From contig JAFGSZ010000079.1 of NCBI GenBank assembly GCA_016934395.1, positions 1-64,000 on the forward strand: DNA of 64,000 nt. The letters are read 5' to 3'. The notes beneath the pieces are model-generated. The model worked only from the letters and a program-made list of their open reading frames with translations, made no database searches and was not told where the DNA came from. Made by a program: the position numbers and the translations under genes. The stretch comes from Bacteroidales bacterium (GTDB taxonomy: Bacteria; Bacteroidota; Bacteroidia; Bacteroidales; UBA10428). Shown here piece by piece: positions 51,487 to 61,467 of this stretch (the stretch's first letter is position 1; each line of letters starts with the position of its first letter).

Positions 51487-54400
51487 TTATTGTTCCAGTT
51501 TAAACACCTGCATATTTTCATTGTTATTTCCGACAAGGATCAGTTTTTGTCCGTTACCAGTTTTAATCATCGATAAAGCTTTAACATTTCCAGGAACAAA
51601 AAAACCTGTATTCCATACAGGGACAAATTCAAAACTACCATCACCAGAACCTTTCAAAAATACTCCAACGCCTCCATCATTTCTTGGGGTTACTATTTCT
51701 ACATCGTATAGATTTCCAGCAGCTAAAATATCCGGGTTTCCATCATTGTTAAAATCATCAATAATAATATCATTAATGGAAGATAACTGGGCTTCATTTG
51801 GTAATTTATGGATTTTAAATTTTCCATTTCCGGCATTTTCAAAATAACAACTGGCAAAAATTTCTGACTGAAGATGAAGTGACTTCTGTAATGCTTTTTT
51901 TGTATATATATCTGAAACCGTAGCTTTACCAAAAGATTCATAGGTGGGAAATTTTAAACTGATTCCGGGGTTTTGTTCAACAAAACACTCTCTGCCTCTT
52001 AGCGGGTATTGATTTTTTCCCTGATAATAGCTTAAAACAATATCTGATTTACCATCATTTTCGAAATCTGCCGCATATATATCAAAAGTTTTTTCAGTAC
52101 TTGCCTGATATCTAAAATTTAATCCGAGATTGCCTGCAACCAGGTCAATATCACCATCTTTATCAAAATCGGCACCCTCAATGCTAAACCACCAACCCTT
52201 GGTTCCTTCAACAATCGTTTTTTCGAATTTGCCCTTATTATTTCTATAAAAACAAACAGGCATCCATTCACCAACAACTACCAAATCGGTCCACTGGTCA
52301 TTATCTATATCTGCAGATAACACAGAGGTAACCATTCCTGCTTCCACCAAATCAGGGGCCACAGTTGAGGTAACATCTTTAAATTTTACGTATCCATTAT
52401 TTGTGATATTTTCAAGAATATAGCTTTTAGCAGGAAAGGGATATTTTTTAGGGATTTGTCTACCTCCCACAAAAAGGTCTAAGTCCCCGTCATTATCAAA
52501 ATCAATACTTGTAACACACGATCCGCTTGTGGTAATAACAGGCAAAGAATTTTCACTTTTGGAAAAATTACCTTTACCATCATTTATATACAAACGATCT
52601 TGATAATTTTTTGAATCTTCCGGAAATTCCGAACCACCAGATACAACATATAAGTCCAGGTCTCCGTCAAGATCTGCATCAAATAGCAAGGATCCGAGAT
52701 CTTCATATAGATAATCTGTTTCCCATGGTCCTTTCAGTATATCAAACGCCCCATCAGATCGCTGTGTGAACATTCGACCAGCGCTGTTTGAAGCATTACC
52801 AAAGAAAAAATCTTCAAGTTTATCATTATTTACATCGCCTGAAGATATATCCGGTCCAAGATGAGACATCTTATGGGGAAGTAAAACCTGATACTTGTAA
52901 TCATCATATACGTTTTCTTTGTGAATAAATTTGAATTCAACAATATCAGTAATTTCCTGAAATATCTTTGTATTTATATCAACTTGCTTAATTACAGGTT
53001 TAGCCTCAGCATATTTTAAAGTAAGTTTTTGATTTCCTTTTATATTTTTTAATTTCTGAACTTTTCCATCACTCCAGGTTACTTGAAGGGAATCAATCAT
53101 TTCATTGCCAGACAAACCAAAATACAATATTGGTTCTACCGAAGATTGATAACCTCTTGACAGTGTAAGTTCGGCCATTTGTTGTTTGCCTTTATGCCAT
53201 ATATTCACAATAGAACCTATTCCCATTTTATTGGTGCTTGTTCCTTCAAAGTTTACTTTCAGGTAATTCCCGAACTTTTTTTCCCGGGCAAGATTCCTGT
53301 AAACTAATGCTTCTTCATCTATATTATTTACAATCAGTTCAAGATCGCCGTCATTATCAAGGTCGGCATAGGCAACTCCGTTAGAATAACTGGTTTCGTT
53401 GATATTCCATTGTTTATTAAACTGAGAAAATGTAAAATCGCCGTTATTTTTAAAAATATAATTAACTAAGGGTTTATAAGGCATATTTTTCACCCAATCC
53501 AGCATTTCAGATTTATCAAGACCTTTATCAAAGTAACCGGATTTCCCCATTTTATTAAAATAGTCAATATTGTTAATATCTCTGCGTGATCCGTTTGTAA
53601 TATATAAATCCTTCCATCCATCCAGATCAAAATCAGCAAACAGCGCTGCCCAACTCCAATCAGTAGATGTAACTCCGGCTATCCAGGCAGCATTGCTAAA
53701 ATACGGCAACTCGTTTTTTATAACACCCCTGTTTAAAAACAAGGTGCTGTAACGGTATTGATGATGTAATCCTTCTTTAATCATATCATCAAAATCTACA
53801 CGGTCCATGCTAGCCATATTTTCTTTTGCCCGTTGGTTGTCTTCAGGCGCCATATCAATTTGCATAATATCAAGCAGTCCATCATTATTATAATCGGCAA
53901 TATCAGCGCCCATGCCATAAAATGATGTTTGTCTTATAACTTCAGCTGTTCTGTCGGTAAATGTACCATCACCGTTATTAAAGTAAAAAAAATCAGGGCT
54001 GGTAAAATCATTGGAGATATAGATATCTTTAAATCCGTCTTGGTTTAAGTCGCCTACAGTTGCACTTAATGATAATCCAAAAGATAATAAACCTGACTCA
54101 ACAGTAACGTTTGTGAAAGTCCCGTCACCATTGTTGCGATACAAATGATCAGAATCTTTCATTTTTACATGTCTCATCATTTGCTTATAAAAAAACGGGG
54201 GAGATTTAAAGCTGGTTATAGGATAATTTGCAACATACAGGTCCAGGTCACCATCATTATCGTAATCAAAGAACGTACTCTGGGTGCTAAGTCCAGGATC
54301 ATTTATGCCATATTTCTCAGCTTCTTCAATAAATACAGGAATACCCTCTTTATTGATTCCCTGATTTACAAACAATAAATTTTCACGAATATTTAATAAT

Positions 54401-54843
54401 CCGGATACACTTACATAAATGTCAAGTAATCCATCGTTATTTATATCGCAGATCGTTGATCCCAACATCCATCGGGTATCGCCACCGGTATTTGAAATTT
54501 CTGTCACATCTTCAAATTCAAGATTTCCTTTATTTAAATACAGTTTATTACTTATCATATTTCCAACTAAATATATATCCGTTAGTCCATCATTATTAAA
54601 ATCACCTACTGATACCCCACCGCCCATATATATATATGAAAATAAGAAATAATTAAAAGTATCTGTTTCAGTAAGGGTGTTTTCGAATGTTATATTCGTT
54701 TTATCAGAGGAGAGTTTTTTGAAAAGTGAAAGGTCTTTACTTTTTTCTAATTGAGTACATGAAATTAATAGAAAAAAAAATAAAGATTTTATAATACCAA
54801 AAATTACTACTGTCTTAAATGGGAGTTTAGAAGATATATTCAT
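51487..54843 (-). CDS. Large two-propeller CRTAC1 lipoprotein, first after SusD
   Basis: A 1118-residue lipoprotein (LLISCT, C29). The architecture equals the paralogue at 46560: an N-terminal VCBS propeller (DFNNDGLTDIYLVGN, DINNDGLLDIYVSVS, DYDNDGDLDLYVANY, DLNQDGFKDIYISND, DYNNDGLLDIMQID, DFDLDGWKDLYITNG, DLDNDGDLELIVNN), a central ASPIC/UnbV domain (LKVNFEGTSTNKMGIGSIVNI, LYFGLSGNEMIDSLQVTWSDG) and a C-terminal propeller (DADLDGDLDLYVVSGG, DFDNDGDLDLFVGG, DFDKDGDIDLVAGN, DFNNDGNPDILAAGN). It is the first gene after SusD, the position where surface glycan-binding proteins sit in polysaccharide utilization loci, and is separated from susD by a terminator hairpin. I infer a surface ligand-binding protein working with SusCD. 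Confidence 0.85.
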   Translation of the reverse strand: MNISSKLPFKTVVIFGIIKSLFFFLLISCTQLEKSKDLSLFKKLSSDKTNITFENTLTETDTFNYFLFSYIYMGGGVSVGDFNNDGLTDIYLVGNMISNKLYLNKGNLEFEDVTEISNTGGDTRWMLGSTICDINNDGLLDIYVSVSGLLNIRENLLFVNQGINKEGIPVFIEEAEKYGINDPGLSTQSTFFDYDNDGDLDLYVANYPITSFKSPPFFYKQMMRHVKMKDSDHLYRNNGDGTFTNVTVESGLLSFGLSLSATVGDLNQDGFKDIYISNDFTSPDFFYFNNGDGTFTDRTAEVIRQTSFYGMGADIADYNNDGLLDIMQIDMAPEDNQRAKENMASMDRVDFDDMIKEGLHHQYRYSTLFLNRGVIKNELPYFSNAAWIAGVTSTDWSWAALFADFDLDGWKDLYITNGSRRDINNIDYFNKMGKSGYFDKGLDKSEMLDWVKNMPYKPLVNYIFKNNGDFTFSQFNKQWNINETSYSNGVAYADLDNDGDLELIVNNIDEEALVYRNLAREKKFGNYLKVNFEGTSTNKMGIGSIVNIWHKGKQQMAELTLSRGYQSSVEPILYFGLSGNEMIDSLQVTWSDGKVQKLKNIKGNQKLTLKYAEAKPVIKQVDINTKIFQEITDIVEFKFIHKENVYDDYKYQVLLPHKMSHLGPDISSGDVNNDKLEDFFFGNASNSAGRMFTQRSDGAFDILKGPWETDYLYEDLGSLLFDADLDGDLDLYVVSGGSEFPEDSKNYQDRLYINDGKGNFSKSENSLPVITTSGSCVTSIDFDNDGDLDLFVGGRQIPKKYPFPAKSYILENITNNGYVKFKDVTSTVAPDLVEAGMVTSVLSADIDNDQWTDLVVVGEWMPVCFYRNNKGKFEKTIVEGTKGWWFSIEGADFDKDGDIDLVAGNLGLNFRYQASTEKTFDIYAADFENDGKSDIVLSYYQGKNQYPLRGRECFVEQNPGISLKFPTYESFGKATVSDIYTKKALQKSLHLQSEIFASCYFENAGNGKFKIHKLPNEAQLSSINDIIIDDFNNDGNPDILAAGNLYDVEIVTPRNDGGVGVFLKGSGDGSFEFVPVWNTGFFVPGNVKALSMIKTGNGQKLILVGNNNENMQVFKLEQ

Positions 54844-54882
54844 ATATAGAATTATAAAACTTATTTAGGTTTATTATAGATA

Positions 54883-54917
54883 GCAAAAAAAATGGTTCTT
54901 CACAGAACCATTTTTTT
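54883..54917 (-). terminator. Rho-independent terminator/attenuator after susD (bidirectional shape)
   Basis: AATGGTTCT (54891-54899) and AGAACCATT (54904-54912) form a 9-bp perfect stem with loop TCAC, flanked by an A-run on one side and a T-run on the other. It works as a terminator in either direction. On the minus strand it lies between the SusD stop and the CRTAC1 start, so partial readthrough would set a higher level for SusCD than for downstream genes. Confidence 0.8.
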
Positions 54918-54936
54918 ACTAAATGATTTAAGATTT

Positions 54937-56529
54937 TTAATATCCAGGATTCTGATCAGCATTTGTTAAACTCTCATTTGCATTAATTTCAGTCTGGGGT
55001 ATTGGCCATAATACATGTGTGGTTGCATTAAAAACCAGATCTTCTTGCTCCTGTAAAGGAAGGTCATCATATACCTCAGTCATAAAAGCAGCTAATCGAC
55101 CCCATCTTACTAGGTCGGGGAATCTGACTTGTTCACCGCATAATTCCACCTTACGTTCATGTTCAAGAGCAACCATAAACTCAGCCAAAGTACCAACAGG
55201 GTAAGTTGCATCCATAGCCAGAGTACCGTAATTAGGCATAGCTACATCTGCTCTGTTTCTTACCTGGTTCATATAACCAACTGCTGTAGCAAGGTTTCCG
55301 CCTGCTCTGTTGGCTTCAGCCTCAGCCATCATCAACAAAACATCGGCATATCGTATAATTTGCATATTTATACCAGATGCTTCTCCGGATACACTACCTT
55401 CACTCGGTTGTTTATAATAATTCTGGTATTTTCTCCAACCAGCTCTTGGGTAGAAAGAGCCGTCTGATTGTTCTAAATCAGTTATAGCAGCCGTAAGAGT
55501 ACCATTATTATATGAATCACCATTCAAATAGAAACAATATCCAAACCTTGGATCACCAGCTTCAAATTCATTACGAAGGTTTACAGAAGGAAATACATTC
55601 CACCAGTTGAAGCAGCCATATTCCTGGCCCCTGAAACAAGATTCATTTAATCCCTGGTCACTCCTGTCGGAATCCCAACGATTCGCATTACCTGCTGCAA
55701 TATTAAATTCTACAGCAAATATAGATTCATCACCATGTTCGGTTTCTTCCATAAAGTTATCAAAGTAAGCATCCTCAAGTGAGTACCCTGTAACATTATT
55801 AAAGGCATCCATTGCTCCCTGGTAATCTTCCTGGAACAAACGAACTTTACCTAATAATGCCCAGGCAGCACCCGATGTTACCCTACCAAGATCTTCTTCT
55901 GATTTATCAAGACACTGTGCTGCAGCATCTTCAAGGTCTGATTCAATTAGGTCATATATTACCGCTTTCGATGTTTTTGGCTGACCCTGTACCGGATCAT
56001 TAGGATCAGGAACTTCCAACATTAAAGGTACATCGCCAAACCGATCAACCAGCATAAAATAATACAAGGCCCTTAAAAATTTAGCTTCACCGTCAAACTT
56101 TAATTTTCTTGCTGTTGCCATTTCCGATTCCAGTATTTCTCCGATTACATCAGCATTATTAATAACAAAATTTGCTTTATTAATACCCCTGTAGCAGCTT
56201 TCCCAGAAAGCTCCAATTGCTCCGTGTGACGGGTCAAATGAAAAATCCAGGTACTGACGTTTGTCAGATTCCAATTGAGGATTGCCAGAATTTTCGTGTC
56301 CCATATTATCATATCCAAACCAGATATGACGGTTATATAGACCCCTGGTTTGTAAACTGCCATATATAGCATTTACCGCAGATTGCACCTGTACCTCATT
56401 TTTAAAATAGGTTTCAGGTCGAAGTTCATTTGGATTTGACAGTTCTAATTTATCAGCATTACAGGAGTAATTTAGAACTAGTGCACCAAAAGTAATTGCT
56501 AGAAATATAAATTTAATTATTTTCATCAT
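54937..56529 (-). CDS. SusD/RagB-family outer-membrane lipoprotein
   Basis: A 530-residue lipoprotein (LNYSC, C23) with the SusD/RagB helical fold: the N-terminal NPNELRPETYFKNEVQVQSAVNAIYGSLQTRGLYNRH, TPR-like helices (LRALYYFMLVDRFGDVPLM, AAWALLGKVRLFQEDYQGAMDAFNNV) and the C-terminal family signature RYADVLLMMAEAEAN, GYMNQVRNRADV, ERKVELCGEQVRFPDLVRWGR and LWPIPQTEINAN. It forms the lid on the SusC barrel and captures the substrate outside the cell. The gene follows susC by 15 bases. The substrate is not evident, as no glycanase is present in the locus. Confidence 0.95.
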   Translation of the reverse strand: MMKIIKFIFLAITFGALVLNYSCNADKLELSNPNELRPETYFKNEVQVQSAVNAIYGSLQTRGLYNRHIWFGYDNMGHENSGNPQLESDKRQYLDFSFDPSHGAIGAFWESCYRGINKANFVINNADVIGEILESEMATARKLKFDGEAKFLRALYYFMLVDRFGDVPLMLEVPDPNDPVQGQPKTSKAVIYDLIESDLEDAAAQCLDKSEEDLGRVTSGAAWALLGKVRLFQEDYQGAMDAFNNVTGYSLEDAYFDNFMEETEHGDESIFAVEFNIAAGNANRWDSDRSDQGLNESCFRGQEYGCFNWWNVFPSVNLRNEFEAGDPRFGYCFYLNGDSYNNGTLTAAITDLEQSDGSFYPRAGWRKYQNYYKQPSEGSVSGEASGINMQIIRYADVLLMMAEAEANRAGGNLATAVGYMNQVRNRADVAMPNYGTLAMDATYPVGTLAEFMVALEHERKVELCGEQVRFPDLVRWGRLAAFMTEVYDDLPLQEQEDLVFNATTHVLWPIPQTEINANESLTNADQNPGY

Positions 56530-56544
56530 TCTATATTATTTGAA

Positions 56545-59500
56545 TTAAAATGTAATTTGAATACCTGCTGTCAGCGCTTTTGGTATAGGATAAGCACCTA
56601 CATCAATTCCATTAGCAAAGTTATTTAATGGCTGGCCATTACTGTTAGTTCTTGGTGCGCCAATGTTAGAAGCGTCATTTTGAACAACTGTGTTTGCTCC
56701 AATTTCAGGATCTAAACCAGAATAATCGGTAAGGGTTATCAGATTTTGTGCACTTACATAGATTCTCATTTTTGAAAATACGTTTCCAAAAATGCCGTCA
56801 GGTAATGTGTATCCCAGTGTAATATTCTTAACCCTGGTATATGAACCGTCTTCTACGAACCTGGAAGATGCTTGAATATTTGTTGCGGCACCACCAGCTC
56901 TTGGAACTGTATTTGAAGGATTAGTAGTAGTCCATCTGTCTAATACTGCTGTTCCAGAATTAAATAATCTTGGCATACCTTCCAAATCATAAATATTGGT
57001 ATTGTATACGTCATTACCATATACTCCGGTAATAAATACATTAAGATCAAGCCCTTTATAATTTGCACTTAAATTTAATGCAGCTGTCAGTTTTGGGAAT
57101 GGATTTCCAATTTTTGTTCTATCAGCATCGCTAATTACATTATCTCCATTGGTATCTGCAATGCGGAAGTCACCAGCCCTGGCGCTTTTTGTATTATATT
57201 GCGAGCCTCCCATATAGGCGAGCGCGTCTGCATCACTCTGGAAGATACCATCAAATTTCCAGCCATAAAAATAGAACAAGGGTTCACCTACATCTGCTCT
57301 TGAAATATTTTCATTTTCAAAACTGAATCCCTGAATGGGTTGTCCACCGAGCGATAACACTTCATTTTTAAAAGTACCCAGGTTCAAACTAGCAGACCAT
57401 TGAAAATCACCTTCAAAATCATTATAACCCAATTGAAGTTCCAAACCTTTTGTTTCAACAGAACCTACATTTTGCGGTACTGATGCAGTAAATATACCAA
57501 AAGTAGGTATAGTTGGTACGGGTATTAACAAGTCATCAGATTTATTAATGTAATATTCAACAGCCATTGTAAACTGATTGTTTAATAATCCAAGGTCCAA
57601 TCCAATGTTTGTCATACTTATTTCCTCCCATTTCAAATCGGGATTTTCCAAATTACCAATGGTTGTACCAACAGCAGCTATATCATTAATTACATAAAAC
57701 ATATTTGATGATGCTGTTGAAGAATATTTATAATCTCCGATTTTATCATTTCCGGTTTTACCCCAACTGGCCCTTAGTTTTAAGTTGCTGATCATATCTG
57801 CATTCATCATAAATGCTTCTTTATTAATTCTCCAACCTACAGCTACTGATGGGAAGATACCCCAACGGTTATTGGCACCAAACCGGGAAGAAGCATCTCT
57901 TCTAATTGAAGCTGCAAACAAATATTTCTGGTCATAGTTATAATTTAACCTGCCTAAATATCCGATCCTTTTATATTCAGTAAGTGTGGAAGTCATATTG
58001 GAACCTGTATTTACGAGTTGCTCCACATCGTCACTTATAGAATTCTGACTGGAGATGTTGGCAAGAGTGTTGTTGATATTACTTGCTTCAATCAGGGCTA
58101 ATATCTCCACATTATGAACATCAGCAAATGTTTTTGTATAATTCAAACTATTGGTAAATATAAGCGACTGATAAGTTGCCCTGTTTTTCCTTATAATTGA
58201 ACTGCTTCTAGCATGTGTGCCACTACCAAGGTTATCGTCGTTATACGAAGGTAAAAACTGGTCATCATTTAGCCTGATATCTTCCAACCCGGCTACTGAT
58301 TTAAATTTCAACCCATCAATTATTTCAAGTTCACCATAGATATTCCCTATAATGCTGGTTGTTTTATTGGAAAAAGTATTTAATTGAAGAATTCTTAAAG
58401 GGTTTTCTGCATCCTGTCCGTCAATTGGTGAAGACGGCCCCTGATAACCACCTAAGTTATTTTCATTATAAACAGGCAAATATGGCGCCATTTTAATAGA
58501 ATGCTCAAGAATTGAACGACCGCCTGCATCAGGTAAAGGATTCTGATCAGAAAAGGCCACAGCTAAATTTTCTCCTATTTTTAATTTTCCATACTTAAAA
58601 TCACTATTAGCCCTGAAATTATACCGTTCGTAACCTGTGGTTTTTATGATCCCTTCCTGGCTAACGTATCCCCCTGAAATTCTGTAAGTACTGTTTTCAC
58701 CTCCACCAGCTACTCCCAGATTATAATTTTGCATAAAACCCGTTTGAAATACTTCGTCCTGCCAGTTTGTTTCACCCTGAATTCTGCTTGCATATATAGG
58801 ATTAGTTATTGCTTCAGGAGTTGTAGTCACATCAGGAGATGAAGCATATTGAATATATTGTTCGGTATTTAATACATCAAACCTGCTGTTGTTCCATTGT
58901 GTACCCCAGTAAGCATCAAAATCAACTTTTACTTTACCGGAAACACCTTGTTTTGTTGTAACTAAGATTACACCATTAGATCCCTGAGAACCATAAATGG
59001 CAGCTGTAGAGGCATCTTTCAACACCTGAATAGATTCAATATCGTTTGGATTTACATCTCCCAATCCGGCAGCAACAACACCATCAATAACAATTAGCGG
59101 GTCGTTGTTTCCAGCAGTACTTATACCCCTGATTCGAATTGTTGGGGCAACGCCAGGAGAACCATTATTTACAACAGTTACACCAGCAGCACGACCTTGT
59201 AATGCCTGATCAGCCGTAGTAACAGGAACTGCGGTAATTTCCTGAGCATCAACGGAAGAAATTGCTCCGGTAACTTCAAGTCTTCGCTGGGTGCCATAAC
59301 CTACAACCACGATTTCTTCGAGGCTTCTAATATCAGGCATTAATGCAATGCTTAAGACGGTTTGTGCACCAACAGTAACTTCTTCATTTAAATATCCCAC
59401 GTAGCTAAATACGAGCACATCACCTGCATTTGCCTGAATACTAAATTTTCCATCGAGGTCTGAAACAACACCACGTGTTGTACCTTTAACCAGCACATTG

Positions 59501-59934
59501 GCACCCGGCAGAGGTTCCTGGGTAGAACCATCTGTTATTGTACCCTCAATGCTCTGCTGCAGATTTTGTTTAAGAGTTAATACCACAAGGTCGTTATTAA
59601 ATACCTTGTAAGTAATGTCAGAAGTTTCAAACAGTTTTTCCAGAATCTGTTCAACATTTTCATTCTTAACATTCAGATTTACAACATTATCAATGTAACT
59701 GAATTCATCGTTGTAAAAGAACCTGAATTTGCTTTGTTGTTCAAGGATCTGAAAAACTTCACGTACTGTCTTTCCGTTTAAATCCAGGTTAAACTTAGTA
59801 TTCTGTGAATACACAGATGCTCCTAAGTTTAAAGATAAAACAAATGATAATAGTGTAGTTAGTTTCATAATCAGGATTAGTTTATTAAGCTTTCTTTTAT
59901 ATAGGAAAGCTAGATAATAAAAATAATTTTTCAT
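56545..59934 (-). CDS. SusC/RagA-family TonB-dependent transporter with STN domain
   Basis: A 1129-residue outer-membrane transporter. The signal sequence ends near VYSQN (residue 44); the 23-residue basic pre-region is common in this group, and M23 at 59868 is the alternative start. An STN signalling domain (about 46-118) is followed by a carboxypeptidase-regulatory-like Ig domain (127-198), the EEIVVVGYGTQ segment (206-216), the plug (AISSVDAQEITAVPVTTADQALQGRAAGV) and a long barrel (RIRGISTAGNNDPLIVIDG, SRFGANNRWGIFPSVAVGWRINKEAF) ending in AGIQITF. The STN domain implies ligand-dependent signalling to the FecR anti-sigma factor encoded just upstream. It imports an oligomer captured by SusD. 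Confidence 0.96.
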   Translation of the reverse strand: MKNYFYYLAFLYKRKLNKLILIMKLTTLLSFVLSLNLGASVYSQNTKFNLDLNGKTVREVFQILEQQSKFRFFYNDEFSYIDNVVNLNVKNENVEQILEKLFETSDITYKVFNNDLVVLTLKQNLQQSIEGTITDGSTQEPLPGANVLVKGTTRGVVSDLDGKFSIQANAGDVLVFSYVGYLNEEVTVGAQTVLSIALMPDIRSLEEIVVVGYGTQRRLEVTGAISSVDAQEITAVPVTTADQALQGRAAGVTVVNNGSPGVAPTIRIRGISTAGNNDPLIVIDGVVAAGLGDVNPNDIESIQVLKDASTAAIYGSQGSNGVILVTTKQGVSGKVKVDFDAYWGTQWNNSRFDVLNTEQYIQYASSPDVTTTPEAITNPIYASRIQGETNWQDEVFQTGFMQNYNLGVAGGGENSTYRISGGYVSQEGIIKTTGYERYNFRANSDFKYGKLKIGENLAVAFSDQNPLPDAGGRSILEHSIKMAPYLPVYNENNLGGYQGPSSPIDGQDAENPLRILQLNTFSNKTTSIIGNIYGELEIIDGLKFKSVAGLEDIRLNDDQFLPSYNDDNLGSGTHARSSSIIRKNRATYQSLIFTNSLNYTKTFADVHNVEILALIEASNINNTLANISSQNSISDDVEQLVNTGSNMTSTLTEYKRIGYLGRLNYNYDQKYLFAASIRRDASSRFGANNRWGIFPSVAVGWRINKEAFMMNADMISNLKLRASWGKTGNDKIGDYKYSSTASSNMFYVINDIAAVGTTIGNLENPDLKWEEISMTNIGLDLGLLNNQFTMAVEYYINKSDDLLIPVPTIPTFGIFTASVPQNVGSVETKGLELQLGYNDFEGDFQWSASLNLGTFKNEVLSLGGQPIQGFSFENENISRADVGEPLFYFYGWKFDGIFQSDADALAYMGGSQYNTKSARAGDFRIADTNGDNVISDADRTKIGNPFPKLTAALNLSANYKGLDLNVFITGVYGNDVYNTNIYDLEGMPRLFNSGTAVLDRWTTTNPSNTVPRAGGAATNIQASSRFVEDGSYTRVKNITLGYTLPDGIFGNVFSKMRIYVSAQNLITLTDYSGLDPEIGANTVVQNDASNIGAPRTNSNGQPLNNFANGIDVGAYPIPKALTAGIQITF

Positions 59935-60025
59935 AGATTTGAATTGTTTTTAAGATTAGACATTTTTATGCTGGAGAACATCGCGTTACATTCCGCATTA
60001 TTGATGTTTGATCAGATTTTTAATG

Positions 60026-60051
60026 GGGAATGGATCTTTGCATCTGTTCCC
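60026..60051. promoter_or_regulatory. Stem-loop in the susC leader region
   Basis: GGGAATGGAT (60026-60035) pairs with ATCTGTTCCC (60042-60051), a 10-bp stem with two GT pairs and a 6-base loop, about 90 bases upstream of the SusC start. The T-run (60052-60058) follows it on the plus strand only, where there is no upstream gene. On the coding strand it would be an mRNA leader hairpin. Confidence 0.4.
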
Positions 60052-60133
60052 TTTTTTTAATTTTTTTAATTATTTTGGCATAGGCGTTTTTTAATTTTTA
60101 TGAAGTTAATAATTAATGTAGTATTATTCTAGT

Positions 60134-61285
60134 TTATTTTTTCTTCAGGTGATTACTGAATTTTCTCATCATATCTTCATTTTCATATATTTCAACATTC
60201 TTACCTTTTAAGGCATATTCAATAGGCGCAGAAAGTTTAATGACATCCAATACCTGAGTAAGTGTTTCGTCCTCAAGTGTTCCGGTAAAACGAAAATGCT
60301 TTAAGTTTTCTGATTCAAAATTAAATGTGACATTATATTTTCGTTCCAGTTTAATTAACAGGTTACTAAGTTCTTCTCCTTTTAAAATCAGCCTGTTATC
60401 TTTCCATGAAACAACTGGAGCAGGATCGACTTCAGCTGCAATATACATATTCCCTTTTTTCGGTTTTAGTATTTCGGGAATTGATTGCCTGATGGTGTTT
60501 ATATCTTCAACCCTTAATTGTTGATATTCTTTTATATATACTGCCTTCTGATGAGGTTTTAGAAAGATAGTCTGAAGGGAATTGTTTTTCTGCTGATTAT
60601 GCTGAATGGATACCCTGCCTTCGACCAAGGTAGTTTCTATTACACCTTCATCCTCATATGATTTTACATTAAATTCTGTACCTAATGCCACAATTTTTAA
60701 TTCTCCGGTAATTACATTAAAAGGCAATTTTTTATTTTTAGCTACCTTAAAATAAGCTTCTCCTTCGAGAGATACGAATCTGTTTTTTTTGTTAAACATA
60801 TCCAAATATCTGATCTTACTCCCTGCGTTTAGCCAGACTTTTGATCCGTCAGGAAGTATTACTTCAGATCGTGCACCAAGGGGGGCGCAGATTTCATTAT
60901 ATGAGAATACAGATCGTTCTTCGTGATTAAAAATATAATAGGACAGAACACCACCGGATGCAAATAATAATATGAAAATGGCAGCAATTTTCACTAACTT
61001 CATAATGCTCCAGTCTTTCCAGTTTGTGATTTGCATTTTGAATTTTTTCTCATGCTTGTTATGGTCAATGGCAGAAACAATTGAGTTATAAATCCTGTCA
61101 AAATTAACTGATTGATCTTCTGATTCGTTTGGTTTAAAATCAGATAACTCATCCAAAAGAATATCCTTTACGAGGTGTTCATTATTATCATCGGTTAAAG
61201 CTTCCCTTAACTTTTTTAAATCATCCTTTGTAGATTCATTTCTTCGGAACTTCTTCAAGTGTATTTTTAACTCAAAAATATTCAT
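60134..61285 (-). CDS. FecR-family anti-sigma factor
   Basis: A 383-residue inner-membrane protein. The cytoplasmic N-terminal sigma-binding part (1-95) is followed by one membrane helix (IMKLVKIAAIFILLFASGGVLSYYIF, about 94-119), the periplasmic FecR domain (ICAPLGARSEVILPDGSKVWLNAGSKIRYL, VSLEGEAYFKVAKNKKLPFNVITGELKIVALGTEFNVKSY, TTLVEGRVSI) and a DUF4974-type C-terminal domain (LSNLLIKLERKYNVTFNFESENLKHFRFTGTLEDETLTQVLDVI). It would contact the STN domain of SusC and release the ECF sigma factor. It is encoded between the two. Confidence 0.95.
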   Translation of the reverse strand: MNIFELKIHLKKFRRNESTKDDLKKLREALTDDNNEHLVKDILLDELSDFKPNESEDQSVNFDRIYNSIVSAIDHNKHEKKFKMQITNWKDWSIMKLVKIAAIFILLFASGGVLSYYIFNHEERSVFSYNEICAPLGARSEVILPDGSKVWLNAGSKIRYLDMFNKKNRFVSLEGEAYFKVAKNKKLPFNVITGELKIVALGTEFNVKSYEDEGVIETTLVEGRVSIQHNQQKNNSLQTIFLKPHQKAVYIKEYQQLRVEDINTIRQSIPEILKPKKGNMYIAAEVDPAPVVSWKDNRLILKGEELSNLLIKLERKYNVTFNFESENLKHFRFTGTLEDETLTQVLDVIKLSAPIEYALKGKNVEIYENEDMMRKFSNHLKKK

Positions 61286-61423
61286 GTATACGTGAATGTT
61301 AAAATACTTATTTCGTATGTATTATCTATAATACAACTTAGTGATCTTAACTACTCATTCAAAATTGATTTTTTTTTGAAAATAAAGTTGCAGGTGAAAA
61401 GGTGGGCAAGTATTGTTGTGTAT

Positions 61424-61467
61424 TAGAGAATTTTAATCAAATAGAGAATTTTAATCAATTAGAGAAT
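61424..61467. repeat. 18-bp tandem repeat spanning the ECF sigma stop codon
   Basis: TAGAGAATTTTAATCAAA (61424-61441) and TAGAGAATTTTAATCAAT (61442-61459) are followed by a partial third unit TAGAGAAT (61460-61467). The ECF stop codon (61451-61453) lies inside the second unit, so the repeat forms the last codons and the 3' untranslated start. Confidence 0.8.

Noticed and set aside
29399-54843. Integrin-like or toxin interpretation of the VCBS/FG-GAP proteins
   Set aside because: They carry the ASPIC/UnbV module and lipoprotein signals typical of CRTAC1 proteins; no toxin or RTX nonapeptide repeats or secretion signals are seen.
60026-60058. Rho-independent terminator on the plus strand
   Set aside because: The shape fits, but no plus-strand gene lies upstream; kept only as a leader or antisense structure.
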